This document shows positions 11,661 through 24,240 of a stretch of 64,000 nt of DNA, piece by piece. Position numbers and translations under genes: made by a program. The number at the start of each line of letters is the position of its first letter. Within the stretch, counting starts at the first letter, position 1. Where the stretch lies: NCBI GenBank assembly GCA_030549335.1, contig CM060195.1:23812874-23876873 (forward strand), read 5' to 3'. The notes under the pieces are model-generated. The model was not told the DNA's origin. It saw only the letters and a program-made list of their open reading frames with translations, and ran no database searches. The DNA comes from Pontederia crassipes. Taxonomy: Eukaryota; Streptophyta; Magnoliopsida; Commelinales; Pontederiaceae.

Positions 11661-11944
11661 CTTCAAATAAGAAAAAAATGAATATAATAATCGTCTAAGT
11701 ATGAATAATTATTACTTGTAAATCTATTTGTGATTTATCACTATCTTATTGTGATAAAAAGTTGAAGAATAAGTATTGGACAATTATATATATATTGAAA
11801 TAAATTATTATTGCACAATATGTTACCAAAGTAGCTTCTTTTGTGTAATTTAATTTAATTCAAAATATTATTAATTAAATATTGGGCAGCACAAAGGAGG
11901 TTTAATATTTGAATTAGTAACATATAGTATCATGAGAACATGTG

Positions 11945-12330
11945 TCATTTGGTATTACATGTGAATAATAAATTGACCCAAAGGAAAATTTATTATTCAA
12001 TATGTTATTTTATTATTAATTTTATTATCATGAAAAAATATCATTTACAAGTTAGTATTTTTATCCAAAGATTAAATACTAATGTTGTGCCGATGTCTTG
12101 CGATGGAGTTTGTCCATACCTATATTTGCTATTATATCGTGACAACAATTAGTGATAATTATTTGATGTTATATGTGAATAATAAATTGGCTCAAAGAAA
12201 AATTTATTATTCGATATGTTATTTTATTATCAAATTATTACCATGAGAAGATATCACTTACAAATTAGTATTTCTATCCAAAGATTAAATATTAATGTTG
12301 TGTCGATATCTTGTGATGAAATTTGTCCAC
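11945..12330. repeat. Direct repeat, 214-bp spacing, two copies
   Basis: Copy one at about 11945-12118 and copy two at about 12160-12330 share GTGAATAATAAATTG, AAATTTATTATTC, ATCCAAAGATTAAATA and ATGTTGTG in the same order. They differ by scattered substitutions. No coding potential; probably non-coding retroelement sequence. Confidence 0.7.
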
Positions 12331-12720
12331 AATTAAATTTTGTTATGGCTTGATTTTGTATTTATAATTTGTTCTCTGTCCAGCTTCTTTATTTACTAGT
12401 AATATCAATATAAACATCAATTTCATTCTCATGTATAATAACACAAATTTATGGCATGGCAAGAGAGTATTAATATCACTCTCGGAGTCATGATTATGCT
12501 TCAAGCATGACCAAATCACTAAATTATTAATAAGAGTACCTTTAATAAAATGAGGGAGATAGAAAAGTGGGATTAATCTAATAGCATAAGTAATTAAGGG
12601 TGTCATTCTAAAAGTATTTAGAGGCACTATACATTGTGGTTATAGTAAAGATTTTCTTGAAATTTTTTAGATATAACTTATAAGAGTGCTCAGTTCTTTG
12701 AATTGAGTTTGAGAGAGGAG
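12331..12720. other. AT-rich stretch, unassigned
   Basis: No recognisable gene. The position between inverted copia ends and the pol remnant suggests retroelement debris. Confidence 0.3.
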
Positions 12721-14215
12721 ATAATATTATGAACATTATCTTTAAGGAGGAATCAATTAAGATTCCAACAGATACGATTGATATTGATTAGAAATTTATT
12801 TCTAATATTAAGAATGTCATTTATGATTAAGAAAATGTTGAAGATATTTTTAGAGGAACAAATTCTACAACCTCAAGAACATTTGTCATTAAAAAGATCC
12901 ACTAAAGAGAGAAGAAGTGCAATCTCATATGACTATACTATATATCTCCAAAAACATCGAGTTGATATTGATATAATGGAGGATGATCCAATCAACCTCC
13001 ATAAGGTTATGGAAAGTTATAATTCTAAAAAATGGATGGATGTCATTAATAACTATAATGTTTAGTATTTCGTTTCATTGCTCATTTATTGGGCTTTACA
13101 AAGAAAGAAGATGTTGATTTTCAAGAAATATTTTTTCTTGTGTCATCTAATGACTATTCTAATATATAATGGCATTTGGTAGCACATTTTAGTTTTGAAC
13201 CACATCATATGGATGTTGATATCATAAATTTCATGAAGTTATTATCTCATTTGATTTTGAGATGAACTCAACGCGTGATTGTGTATGTCATAAGTATGGT
13301 GAGAGATTTAAGAAGTCAAGAGAAGTACTTATAAGTAAGAAGTTATTATCTCATTTGATTTCTCATGATACATTTTGAGATGAAAAAAATCTTGGTGATA
13401 TATTTTTTATGTTGCAAATTCAGATATAATGAATTGTGCTTACAAGTAAGAAGTACTCTACATATAAAGGAGACAAGTTTAGACTCAACCATTGTCATGA
13501 CAATGACTTTGAGAGCATGGAAATGCAGATGATTTCTTATGCATTAGATATATGAAGTCTTATATATGTTCAAGTTTGTACGCATTTGAATATTGCGTAC
13601 ATTTCTGAGATATTATGCAAATACTTAAGTAATCCAAAAATGGATTAAGAGAAAGTAGTAAAAAAGGTTCTACGATATTTTACAAAGGACAAAGGACAAT
13701 ATGTTGACATATCGAAGGATAGATCATGTTGAGATCATTGGTTATCCAGATTCTGATTTGTCAAATGTCCAAGATAGCATGAAATCTACATTAGACTACA
13801 TTTATTTGTAGTTTGTATTATATTATGGAGGAGTGTCAAATAGTTAATTATTACTCTTCAACTATGAAAGTAGAATTCATTGCGTGCTATGAGGCATCTA
13901 ATTATAAAATTTGATTGTAAAATTTTGTTACGGGACTACGGATAGTTGATGGTATTAAAATACCATTAAAATTATTTTTGTGACAATAAGATTATAGTTA
14001 TATATTTCAATAACAACAAGAGCAGGATAAAATTAAGGCACATTGAAGTCAAGATCCTTGTTGTTAAAAGAAAGAGTGAATAAAAGGTCAATGTCTATTG
14101 AACGTATTAGGACAAACTCTATTATTATAGATCCACCTATTAAGGAATTGTCACCCAAAGTGTTTCTCGAGTACATCGGTAATATGAGTGTCATTTTAAT
14201 TCAGGATATTTAATT
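12721..14215 (+). pseudogene. Ty1-copia pol remnant (RT start, RNase H)
   Basis: The frame at 12778-13065 ends in a copia-type region before reverse transcriptase, with RRSAISYDY, EDDPINLHKVM and KKWMDVI. After frameshifts and deletions, RNase H-like pieces are readable: YAQVCT/THLNIAYISEI (13565-13620), KVLRYF (13660-13682), GYPDSD (13740-13760), a decayed MKVEFIACYEAS (13866-13902) and ADPLTKGL-like sequence near 14130-14150. The catalytic reverse-transcriptase block is mostly missing. This is a dead element in + orientation, followed by its polypurine tract at 14564-14576. Confidence 0.75.
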
Positions 14216-14576
14216 TAAGTGGGAGTTTGTATTATAAATGTTCATGTTATAAATATATTATCTTATAATTTAGCTTATGTATTAAGGTTAATATATGCAG
14301 TTCTATAGTTTAGTTTCACTCTTTATTAAGTTTGATCTCGATAAAGTGGACCAATTGAAAGTAGGCACGTTATGATCACATTGCATGTAACTTCGATGCT
14401 ATACATCCATATCAAGATCTTGTTATTGATTATATTGATATATGTGACCACGTTGAGTCAAGTTGCAATGAATTAATGAATGAGATTGTTTTAAGGCATT
14501 ATGATTTTGACAACAAAGTTGAGCTCATTTGGGTATGTATAATTATAAAGTTTTATATATAACCCAAGTGGGAGAT

Positions 14577-14779
14577 TGTTGGAACATAATTTCAACCTTG
14601 GGTTTAATATGAAAATAATTATACAATTAAGGACTGTCAAAATATATTTAGGCCCAAATACAATGATCAAAGTATTTATTGGCAAATTCATTAATATAAA
14701 ATGATATGGAATTATATGTGTAGAGACAACCAAAAGTTTAAAGGGTGTATATATACCAAAAGATGTATAAAGTTTAAAG

Positions 14780-14829
<50 letters not shown>

Positions 14830-15215
14830 AAAAGGTATATAAAGTTTAAAGGTATATATGTTTTCATATACTAAAAAGTGTATGAGGATAAAATAGTATA
14901 TACATGATGAATAAAAGGTGCATTAATGTCAAAAGACATATATGAAGATCAAAGGGTGGGCTTCATGATAGGTGAAACTTCAAACCTCTTGTTTCTATTT
15001 TAAATATATGGTTGTGGTCCCCAAAACACACAACAACTTGGATGAAATCTATTTGGTGAAATGTTCTTCTTTTGCATTTCTATCCATGCTAAGAAGAATA
15101 GATTTCAGTGGTGTCATTTTTTAAGTCCATTCCATCAAGTGATGGACAACTTGTTCATGATTGAAAGAGAGCGATGAACAATTGTAAGTTTTCGCATTCA
15201 GTTTATTAATAATTC
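14577..15215 (+). mobile_element. Ty1-copia 3' LTR, plus orientation
   Basis: The LTR starts TGTTGGAACATAATTTCAAC right after the polypurine tract AACCCAAGTGGGAGA. It contains CCAAAAGATGTATA-like repeats and matches the complement of 10142-10879. Similarity is lost by eye near 15215, so the true right end is uncertain. Confidence 0.65.
14786..14826. repeat. (TA)n microsatellite in copia LTR
   Basis: About 20 TA units lie inside the LTR, at a place where the inverted LTR copy at 10142-10879 has only short TATATATA runs. It has therefore expanded locally. Confidence 0.9.
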
Positions 15216-15289
15216 ATCATGATCCAATTTAATTTTACTATTATGGCTCTTTCACATAGAGTCCCCCTCCCCCCAAACCGCATTGTTAT

Positions 15290-16165
15290 AGTTAATTTAT
15301 GACGAGTCTGCCAATTAACTAATTGTTGAGTGGAATGTAGTGACGTGGTGAAAGTTGGGGTGGTGGAGTGTGATGTGTTATTAAAAAAATTCATGTTTGA
15401 ATAATAAGTTGTAAAAAATGATGAATTGAAAAATGAAAGTTTTATTTAATAAAAAAAGTCAATTTTATCTTTTATTATATATAAATTATTTATCTCTCAT
15501 TTCTTACTTCTTAAAAAAGATAAAAAAAACAAAGAATATAAAAAAATTAGGCAAAATAATAAAAGAGAAAATTTAATTAACAATGCGGAGTAGTTAAGCC
15601 CTGGTAATGACATATATTTTATTCCACCAAATTAGTGGAATGAGAAGGAATTAATAATTTTAGACTAAATTAACCCTGCGATTGTCCTCCTCTCCTTCTC
15701 TTGTTTCTATTCATGTCTTTTCTCTTCTCTTTCATCAATATCTCATATATCTCATACTAGTAATCAAGTATTATGATGAAATAAATTTTTTATTTGTATT
15801 TATTTTAATCTATATTTTATTTCTCATTTTTAACTTTTTAAAGTAGATGCATGAATGTATTTTTTATAAAAATAAATAATATAATAAAAAACAAAAAAGA
15901 ATATGTCAAACAAAAAATAAAAGAGAATAATGAATTAATTAATAAGAACTATATAATAAATATTTGTTAATCATTAACCATTATAAATACTTTAAATATA
16001 TAATAAAGAGTAAAAATGACTTACACAAATAAAACCTTCATTATCCCACCCCACATCTTATATAATTTATTATTCAAATATGAACTTTTACTTCACCACT
16101 CCATTACTCACCACGCCATCCCACCTCACCTCCTCTATTAGTTATTTACAAAACAAACCCTTAAT
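15290..16165. mobile_element. Possible foldback/MITE element
   Basis: The left block (15318-15410: GTGGAATG, GACGTGGTG, GGGTGGTGGAG, TTTGAATAATAA) recurs as the complement of the right block (about 16045-16150), giving imperfect arms of roughly 100 bp around an AT-rich centre. A second, shorter GTGGAATGAG motif lies at 15630. No target duplication or coding capacity was identified, so the borders are approximate. Confidence 0.45.
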
Positions 16166-16990
16166 GACACTTGTGTCTCTTACTTAACTAATGTCATGAT
16201 ATACAACACTCAATATCTATATAGTGCTAATCAAATATATTATCCCAAAATTTATTGTCCATAAGACTTCGTACTAACTCAATTATTTTTCAATTTTATC
16301 AAACCAACATATTTGATAAATGTTATTATTATAATTTCCTTTACAAGAGAATCAATTAACATGTTAATATGTCCACTATTCATGTAACACAAACTAATAA
16401 TGCTACGGAGGTTCACTATTAGGAAGATTTTGCTTTAACTCAATCATTCTCGTATTCTATCAAATAAACAAGTTTGATAAATATCATTTCTCTAATCCTC
16501 CTATGAGAAAGTCAACTGACATGTTGTTGTTAGACATATAAATTACTATCACCTCTTTTTTGTATTTATATCCTTAGCACAATGATATTTTATATGAATG
16601 CATTTTCTTTCAATTATTGGCTCTTATATGTATCAAGTTTGTTACAATTTGATTATCATAAAATATTAATCACATGATCATATTGAGTCTTGGTTCCATA
16701 AGATAATACCTCATCTAGACATAATAGATGAATATTTATCATAAGGAAATCTACTCAATCTCATAAATGATTGTACCACTTGGCATGATGTATATTGAGT
16801 TGTGAGACTTGTGTTAGGCGTGTGATTGGAGGCACACAAATAAGAAAATATTGGGTGTAGATAAGGTATATATGAAATTGAGATGTCACATGAATACTTA
16901 GATGAAAATCCATTAAAGTCCATGAACTTGAAAACTCAGAATGTTCAATGTCAAAGTGACCCCACATGAAAAAATGATCCCACATCAATA
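16166..16990. other. Unassigned, with 162-bp-spaced direct repeat
   Basis: About 90 bases starting near 16274 (TAACTCAATTATTTTTC...TTTGATAAATG...TCAATTAACATGTT) recur starting near 16436. The surrounding sequence carries no intact ORF. It may be the untranslated or LTR part of an old retroelement. Confidence 0.45.
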
Positions 16991-17329
16991 AGTGACCTCA
17001 ATCCAAAACAAAAAAAAAATCAAAATCAGTTTTAAACTTTATTAACCTTAACACAAAAATAATACTTGAGTGTCGATTTACAAGGAAAGCACACAGAGTT
17101 ATCACACTTGATTTAATATTACTTCGAAGGAAAGGTTAAAATATAAAGATCTAGAAAAGGGTTAGAGATGAATGAAACAAACATTACTCTAATTTTGAGG
17201 GGGTTTTTAGTTTACTTTTGAAAAGTTTTTATTCTATATGTAATTATATTTTGATGATACGAATCTCGAAAGATTGGAATTATATTTAAAATGTCAGAGA
17301 AAAGTTTAAATAGAAATGAGTTGCTTCAT

Positions 17330-17850
17330 GCACTAAACTTTCGATTAATATTTGTCTATGTTCCCACGATATTTACATTAAATGATGAATACAAAAGTTA
17401 TAGATAACTCTCTTAGCTTTGTAGAGAATCAAGTATCACCTCACTTGAACAACCACATAAAAAATTATGTTTAAACAAATGAAGCTCTAAAAGTTCAATT
17501 TGAAGTTGACATTTTTATATGCTAAAGTTTAACTTAATACTTGAGTATTCTATTATGAAATTTGGATTAAGAGATTAATATAAAAGTTATCGATAATGTT
17601 GTTAGCTTCATAGAATTAAATATCACCTCATTTGGATACTGATATGAAAAGTTATGTACAAAAGAGTAAATGTCTAAAATATTTTATTTGAAATGGACAA
17701 CATTGTGTATTGAACTTTGAATTAATATTTGACTATGATCTCATTAAATTTGGATGAATGACGAATATCAATTGTAGAGAATTCTATTAGCTTTCCATAT
17801 AATAAAAAATTATCATATTTGGATAATTGTGCAAAATGTTATGCTCAAAA
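17330..17850. repeat. Three imperfect ~185-bp tandem repeats
   Basis: Each unit runs from an ACTTT-GATTAATATTTG-type start (17336, about 17520, about 17707) through AAAAGTTATAGATAA-like and TTAGCTTT/TTAGCTTC motifs to CACCTCA-TTGGA and AAAGTTATG. The units are strongly diverged, so the array is old. It lies beside the shorter array at 17850-18125. Confidence 0.6.
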
Positions 17851-18125
17851 TAGTGTAGGACGGTCGGTCTGACGGTCGAAGCGCTGTTCGATCGGCCAGC
17901 ACACAAAATGCAGAAATAGATCCAATAGAATGTCGAGATGATGCCGATCGAAACACCGGTCGACCGGTTAACACAAAAAATGTAGAAATCAACAGAATGT
18001 CGAGATGATATCGGTCGAAGCACTAACACTCGGTGAGTAAAGAAAATGTAGAAATCAGAATGTCGAGATAGTGCCGGTCGAAGAACTAGTTGACCGGTCG
18101 GTCGATCGACCAGTGCAAAATTTAT
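17850..18125. repeat. ~65-bp repeats with GGTCGACCGG palindromes
   Basis: Three to four units share AAAATGTAGAAATC, AGAATGTCGAGATGATGCC and GGTCGAAGCAC. They are separated by palindrome-rich CCGGTCGACCGG and GGTCGATCGACC. It looks like an internal minisatellite of an LTR. Confidence 0.65.
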
Positions 18126-19039
18126 CAACGATCATATTTTTCAATGGAACGATCGACCAGTGGGGCTATAAAAGTCACATTTATCATCTGTCATATTTTT
18201 CACAATAATGGTCTTATATCAGTCTAAAAAGTGAGAAACAAGCCCCAACGGCTAAATGAAGTTAAGAAGATTATAAAAGAGGACCAAAGGTGTAGGAATG
18301 GTTTTTTTCCAGGAAAAGTGAGAAGAATATTTGAGCTGCAAATTGCAAATCTTTCATTTCTTTCTCTCTTACTCTTGTGTGAGGTTCCAAATTGTAAAGA
18401 GAAATTGTAGAGTGTTCTTGTGATATTGTAATAATTATTTAGCTTCTGGGTGAAAAAATGTTGTTTCTTACCTCTTGAGTGAAAAAATGGGCAAAAACTT
18501 ACAAGTGAAAAAGGTGTAACTTACATCTTAAACAGAGAAAATGCAAGAATTGTAAATGATTTCTTTCTTGTCCTATTTGGAGAAGGATGTTAGTGAAATT
18601 TTCGACGGAATCGAGGTCGAGAAGTTAGAGCGGGAACATAGACTAAGGTGTGGTCGAACCTCGTCAACAAACCATTGTCCATCTTGTGTTTATCTTTCTC
18701 TGTCTCCTCCTACGGTATTATGCATGTGATTTGATTGCTATTGTGTTGGTTTAAATATTAACGAATCATTTTTAAGCTTCTGCGATGATTTTCGTAAAAT
18801 TGATATTTTTGATTTAACACCAATTCACCCCCCTCTCTTGGTGCCTTGTGATCCTACAACTTTAAGGAAGATAACCAATGTTAAAATATGAAAACAAGAT
18901 TAGGACTTCTAGCAGTAACAATGGACACTAGACCATGGGAAGTATTTTGTATTGTTTCTTAAAAAAATCACATATTTAACAGTTCAGTGATTTCAACATA
19001 AGATGACTCAACTCTGATGATAATCACCATCTAATTACT

Positions 19040-19336
19040 CACTTTCGTACAGAAGAACCTAGATGCTACAAGATCGAAATCCCCCGTTTAGACATAACTT
19101 CTACTACTCTCATGGTTAGAAGAGGTCTAAATCTATCTATTTAGGTGGGATCACCTCTTAGAATCATCCAACATCATTAATCCCGAGCACTTTCGTGCAG
19201 AAGAACCTAGATGCTACAAGATCGAAATATCCCATTTAGGCATAACATCTACTACTCTCATGGTTATAAGAGGTCTAAATCTATCTATTTAGGTGGGATC
19301 ACCTCTTAGCAGCATCCAACATCATTAATCCCAAGC
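19040..19336. repeat. Two tandem copies of a 148-bp unit
   Basis: Copy one is 19040-19187 and copy two 19188-19336, both starting CACTTTCGT(A/G)CAGAAGAAC and ending CATCATTAATCCC(G/A)AGC. They differ at only about nine positions, so the duplication is much younger than its surroundings. No ORF is preserved. Confidence 0.9.
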
Positions 19337-20003
19337 TTATCCTTTCAGTCTCACTTGATAATGACACTTGATACCTTCTTAGACATATATTGAGATTCAT
19401 CTAACCTCTTGGCTTAGGATGAATCACTAATAGTCAAATAAAATTCCCCCAGGACAGAAATAAACTGATGCTAACGAGAACAAATATTATAGATTCAAGT
19501 ACATTCACCTCTCGGTCTTACCCAACATTGGATTCTAAGATTGCCTCTCGGCCTCACTTATAAATAATGATCAACATTTTTTTTGACGTACGTTGTGATT
19601 CATTCAGCCTTTCGAGTAAATAACAATGAGTAAGGAAAACTCCTCTCGAGACTCGAGCATAGGATGATTAATTTTCATAAAAAAACATCACCGACTTCAA
19701 GTTTACCTCCGAGTCTCACCTGAAAATGATAATCAATCTCCTCATTTGACATACAATAGAATTTATTTAGTCTCTAGGCCTGGGATAAAATCACTAATGC
19801 ATAGAGAATACCCCTCTCAAGTAGAGGACGATTGATGCTAACAAAGAAAACATTCCAATATATTCATTTATAGCTTAAATAACATCACAAGCAAGAATGC
19901 ATGTAAACATAATATCTTGAAACATCAACAACATAGGATAGATAAGAAAATCACAAGACATTTAGCATATAGAAAAGTTCATAGGAAATAAATATCTATT
20001 AAG
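19337..20003. other. Non-coding repeat-type DNA with CCTCTCGG motifs
   Basis: CCTCTCGG or close variants occur near 19507, 19543, 19646 and 19823, in the same style as the array at 21850-22620. No gene is seen. Confidence 0.4.
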
Positions 20004-20650
20004 GCGCCATTTGGCAAAATAGGAAAAATTTCAAAGCTTTAAAATTTTCCAATGGAAACCACTTTTAAAAAATTATCTTCCTTAAGTTTTCTTTCCACCA
20101 GAAACTTTTTCCTTTTACATGTTTGAGTATACAAAATAATGAAAGCTTTTCCATAAAACTGAAATGTCATAATCCGAAAACAAATATACAAATTTATGTT
20201 TTAAATTTTTATTACAAAACAAGAGGGGAGGAAATGGCAGACGGTGAGAGTGAGGGGAAGAGGGAGGAGGTTGTCGTTGAATGAAAAAAAAGAAGGAAAA
20301 AAAAGAGAATGAAAGAGGAGGGACATGATGCTGGAGAATGAATAAAATGAGAAAAAAAGAAGAGAAGAAGAAATAGAGAGAGAGAGAGAATTACGAAAGG
20401 AGGAGAAGAAGGAAGAAAAAAAAAGAAAAAAAAACAAAGAGGAGAAGAATAGAAAATGAAATATCACATAATGAAAGGGAAAAAAGAGAGTCGAAGCATT
20501 GCAAACTACAACGAAGAGGAAGAAGTGTCCGCGCAATGATGACTCTCCGAAAATAAAATGAGATTCAACCTCATTTTTATTTCCCATAGGAATTGATCAT
20601 TCCATTGGATTTTAGTCTACTAATTTTTTATCCAAACAATCATTTTGAGA
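20004..20650. mobile_element. Possible MITE with polypurine interior
   Basis: The left block (GCCATTTGGCAAAATAGG...TTTTCCAATGGAAA, 20012-20068) is partly mirrored by the complement of 20590-20645 (GTTTGGATAAAAAATTAG...AAAATCCAATGGAATG). The interior 20225-20545 is almost entirely purine on the + strand (GGAGG/GAGAAGAAG runs). The 128-residue minus-strand ORF there is a low-complexity Ser/Phe product of that bias. Confidence 0.4.
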
Positions 20651-21360
20651 AAATTTCATTTGAAGACTACAAACTAATGTAATCGGGTGATTTCAATGGA
20701 AAAACAGATATCCAAAGCTTAATACTCCTAACTCTAACTAGCTTACAAATGGTTCTAAAATACAAATCAAACAAGTTCAACTCAATATCCATTACAAACT
20801 CCATCACAAATCATATTATAAAATAGAAAGATAAAAAAAATCAAATCAAAAATAAAATCCTGCCTACAACCATGATCAAATTCCCTAAAGAAAGGAAAAA
20901 GAAGAAGGGGAAAGAGAGGGGCCAAAACAAAGGGCAAAAGAAAAGAGGGTGGCCAGCCCAAGAGAGAAGCAATCCAGCAGTCACACTCATCTATTTACTC
21001 TTTAGAGTTTCTACTTTTCCACTTGCTCTAATGCCATTTTCAATCTCTCATTTTTTTTTATAGTTTTAGTATATTCATTTTGTCCTATACTTGATATCCA
21101 TCTTGTTGCCTTCAACTTTTTTTCCTTCCTCTTCATAATTCCTCCACCTTCAAAAGTTCCACTAAGTTGTAAGGTTTTACAATTGCACAAAAACACAGAA
21201 AAACATTAGTCATTTGTTTCAAAATAATATTTTTTTAATAATTATAAAAAAGAGAGAGGAAAATTCATAAAATTGGAAAATTGTAAATTAAATTTATGAC
21301 ATGAACTAGAAGTATACAAATCAATGTAAAATGCATATTTACTATATGAATTTTCCCTAC
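20651..21360. other. Spacer, no gene recognised
   Basis: AT-rich sequence with a purine-rich patch at 20880-20955. I see no conserved motif. Confidence 0.35.
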
Positions 21361-21364
21361 ATCA

Positions 21365-22960
21365 TGGACCATAGATGACTCATAGGGTGTTTGATGTGTG
21401 TGACTCAAGTGGTACTCCCACTTCACAAAATAATTTCGTATAAGTTTTTAAAAGTGCAGAGTAGTCAATGTAGTACTTAAGGATTGATCCACAAGGACAA
21501 AGTTGAATGTTCACACTTGATGAAAGTTGTTTTGAAGGAAAAGCTAAGTTTAAGGATGTTCAAATCGAGAAAATGAAATAACACTGAACTAGAAGATACG
21601 ATAAATGAAGTTATACTAATTTTTTGGTGTGCTTTGTATAAGTGTGGACTAAAATCAAAGTGAATAAATGCTAGGGCTTATGAGACTATTTCAGGAGTTC
21701 AGTTTCATAACTGATGTAAAACCAATGAAGTAGTAATAGATGCTAGACACCTAAATAGAGGTATGCACCCGTATGCCTCACCTCCAGACTTAAGAGGAAT
21801 CCTAAGAATCAAGATTCAGTAAGCCCACACTGAGTCCCAGCAAGTGGTATTCCCTCTCGGGTTGGTGTCCTTAAGTCCGATTCGAGAGAGAAGACAAAGA
21901 AAACTCTAGGCAAACCTCTCGGCCCTATCTGGCACTAGTCAGAAGTGGCTCCTTAGAGACAACTCGATCGTCGTCCTACCTTTCGGCACACATACGACAA
22001 TCAAGAAATAAATTACCCTCTCGGGCAGGAGTCATTGATAGAAGCCAAAAATAGTTTGGATGAAGGAAGAACGTCGAGAAAATACAACACGCAATGACGA
22101 ACTAGGAAATGCCTCGAGCTTTCCTCTCGGACTTGCTCGATACTAGATCCTTAACGTAACCTAATGACAACCTCGCCTCTCGGCGCGAGTGAAACCTCTT
22201 GGCGAGTCCCCACACACTCTTAGGCGAGAGTCGTCAATGTCAAAAACTCATACCAACAAACAAAAGAACTCCGACAATCAACCTCATTAAAGGGGAACTT
22301 CAATAAAATAAACAACTTTTGGGGTACTCTGGATCCACCTTTCGGCCTCACCACATAACTGACGGTGCCTTCTTATAAACAACCCAGTCACTACCCTGCC
22401 TCGTGGCGTAATGCATCGATCAACGAATAGATTAACTTCTTGGACGGAAGATGTCGGCGTAGAAATGTATTGGTTGAAGTCTTGAAAACATAGCATCATC
22501 TCTCGGAATATAAAAACAAGGGAAGTCCAAATGCATCCCCCTCGGTTGAACTTCGACAATGGTGATTCCTCAACATTTCCTAACACCGAACCAACTTCTC
22601 GGCTCGTATGCCTTAGTTAGGGACTATGAACACCCTCTCAGATGAAAATCACCTTCACTAAAGGCTGACCGAACTAACACCAGGGGGTTAAATGAAAACA
22701 AAAAAACATATTGACAAAAGGTCGAATGACATTGTGCCTTGCTAATAGAAACTAGCATCAAGCTTCCTATCTCTCGACCTTGAAGTTTGAGTTGGAGAAG
22801 AATGTAACCTCTTGGGCCAAGGCACAATGCGTAGACAGTAAAAGAGAACAAGTTTGACAATCAAAACTTAATCACGAAAGTGACAACAACAACGGAACAA
22901 TAATAATAAAATAGTAAGCATGAATTAAAGGTAAATGACTGTTGTATAGTAGCTTAAGTT
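21365..22960. mobile_element. Retroelement-like non-coding block with CTCTCGG array
   Basis: It begins with AAGGATTGATCCACAAGGAC (21479-21498), which resembles the TCGAACCCACGAGG segment in the LTR at 60898-62590. It continues with irregularly spaced CCTCTCGG-type motifs (about 21852, 21913, 22018, 22125, 22175 and variants to 22540). These features suggest an LTR or untranslated part of a gypsy-type element. No protein domain is readable. Confidence 0.4.
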
Positions 22961-24240
22961 CAGAAATCTGAAATGTTAAGAAACATACATCCATCACAAA
23001 TCCCAGCCACTAGGTGTATGCTTAGTTACATACTAAGGAACAAGAAAAGAAGAAGGGAGGCTACTGGCCGTAGCCTCTTCTTCAGCCCCCTTCAGCTCTT
23101 GTTCGTGTCGCTTCTCTTGTTATGATATCCATTCTTATTGATTATTACGTATTCTACTCTATGTTCTATGATGAATATTGTGATTATCATAATTGTCACA
23201 CTTCTCATTAAAGTCCCATGATGTGATATATCAGTTATTTCTTATGCTATCTTGTTGATGTTTATCATTCTTCTTATTTCTCTTTGGATTACAATTATCA
23301 TGGCATGTTATCTATTGATGTTTATCCCTTGTATTTTGTACTCCATGATGGTTCTTAATATTAAGAATGATTATGTTTCATGGCTAATGTTTCCTTTTAT
23401 TATGATTCTATTGACAATTTTTTATGTTACATCTTCCATACTATGATGTCTCAGTATGTACTTATGTATTTTGATGATTAACTCCTCATGATGTTCTTAT
23501 CTATGATTTATTTCATCAACATGATTATTATGTACTGAGTGTCAAAGCTCATGAGAGGTTCATCTTCCCTGTGTATTCAATGTCACAGTTAAAGATATGA
23601 TGACATCGGCATCGGATTAAGATCAGGGTGATGTTTGCACATGATATTGAGTCTCTATGTTATGTTACTTACCTTCCATCATGACGTCTTTAATTTATGA
23701 TACTTGAGACTAATTTTGTATTAATATTATCAAGACTTCCGCATCTTTCTTTATATCATATCCTTGTATATTTGTGTTATTTTCTTTTGCAAATTGTGTA
23801 TGTTTTCTTGGCTAGTCAAAGTCCATATTTTAGCCAAAGTTATGTCCATATAAGAAACATTTTATAACATCTCCGATATGTCTTCTGTCATGTGGCAAGG
23901 TGCATTTTGAGATCGTTACATAAGCTATCAGAGACTAATGATAAAGCATTCCTATGCCTTGTGATCCTAAATATGTCATGTCTAATGGTTCATGTGCAAA
24001 GTGTCAACGGATGAAAACTTAAGTAAGATTCTTTACCTCTTACATAATGTATGTCAACATTTGTTTGAAATATGATCTTATGTGTGGGTAAAGTTTAAAT
24101 TCCATTGTTCAAGGGTCAACCTTTTTGGTTACATAGAGGTATTGTCATTTTATCAAGGATTTTTCGATATTTTAAGGGCAAATCACTTCGGTACTAATTT
24201 CAAGTTTATTGGCAAAGAAAATGAATAAATTTCAGTCATG
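22961..24240. other. Unassigned AT-rich stretch
   Basis: A ~64-residue + strand ORF (23252-23446) is hydrophobic and AT-driven, with no family resemblance. No RNA gene or element end was found. Confidence 0.35.

Larger units (their letters stand above)
17000..18870 (+). mobile_element. Probable retroelement LTR region
   Basis: The two tandem arrays are followed by a transcribed-LTR-like segment (18230-18600) and by AATTCACCCCCCTCTCTTGGTG (18825-18845), a sequence type I associate with the 3' end of copia LTRs just before the primer-binding site. Borders and target duplication are not resolved. Confidence 0.4.

Noticed and set aside
20201..20587. 128-residue minus-strand ORF
   Set aside because: It is a Ser/Phe low-complexity product of a polypurine stretch, with no conserved motif.
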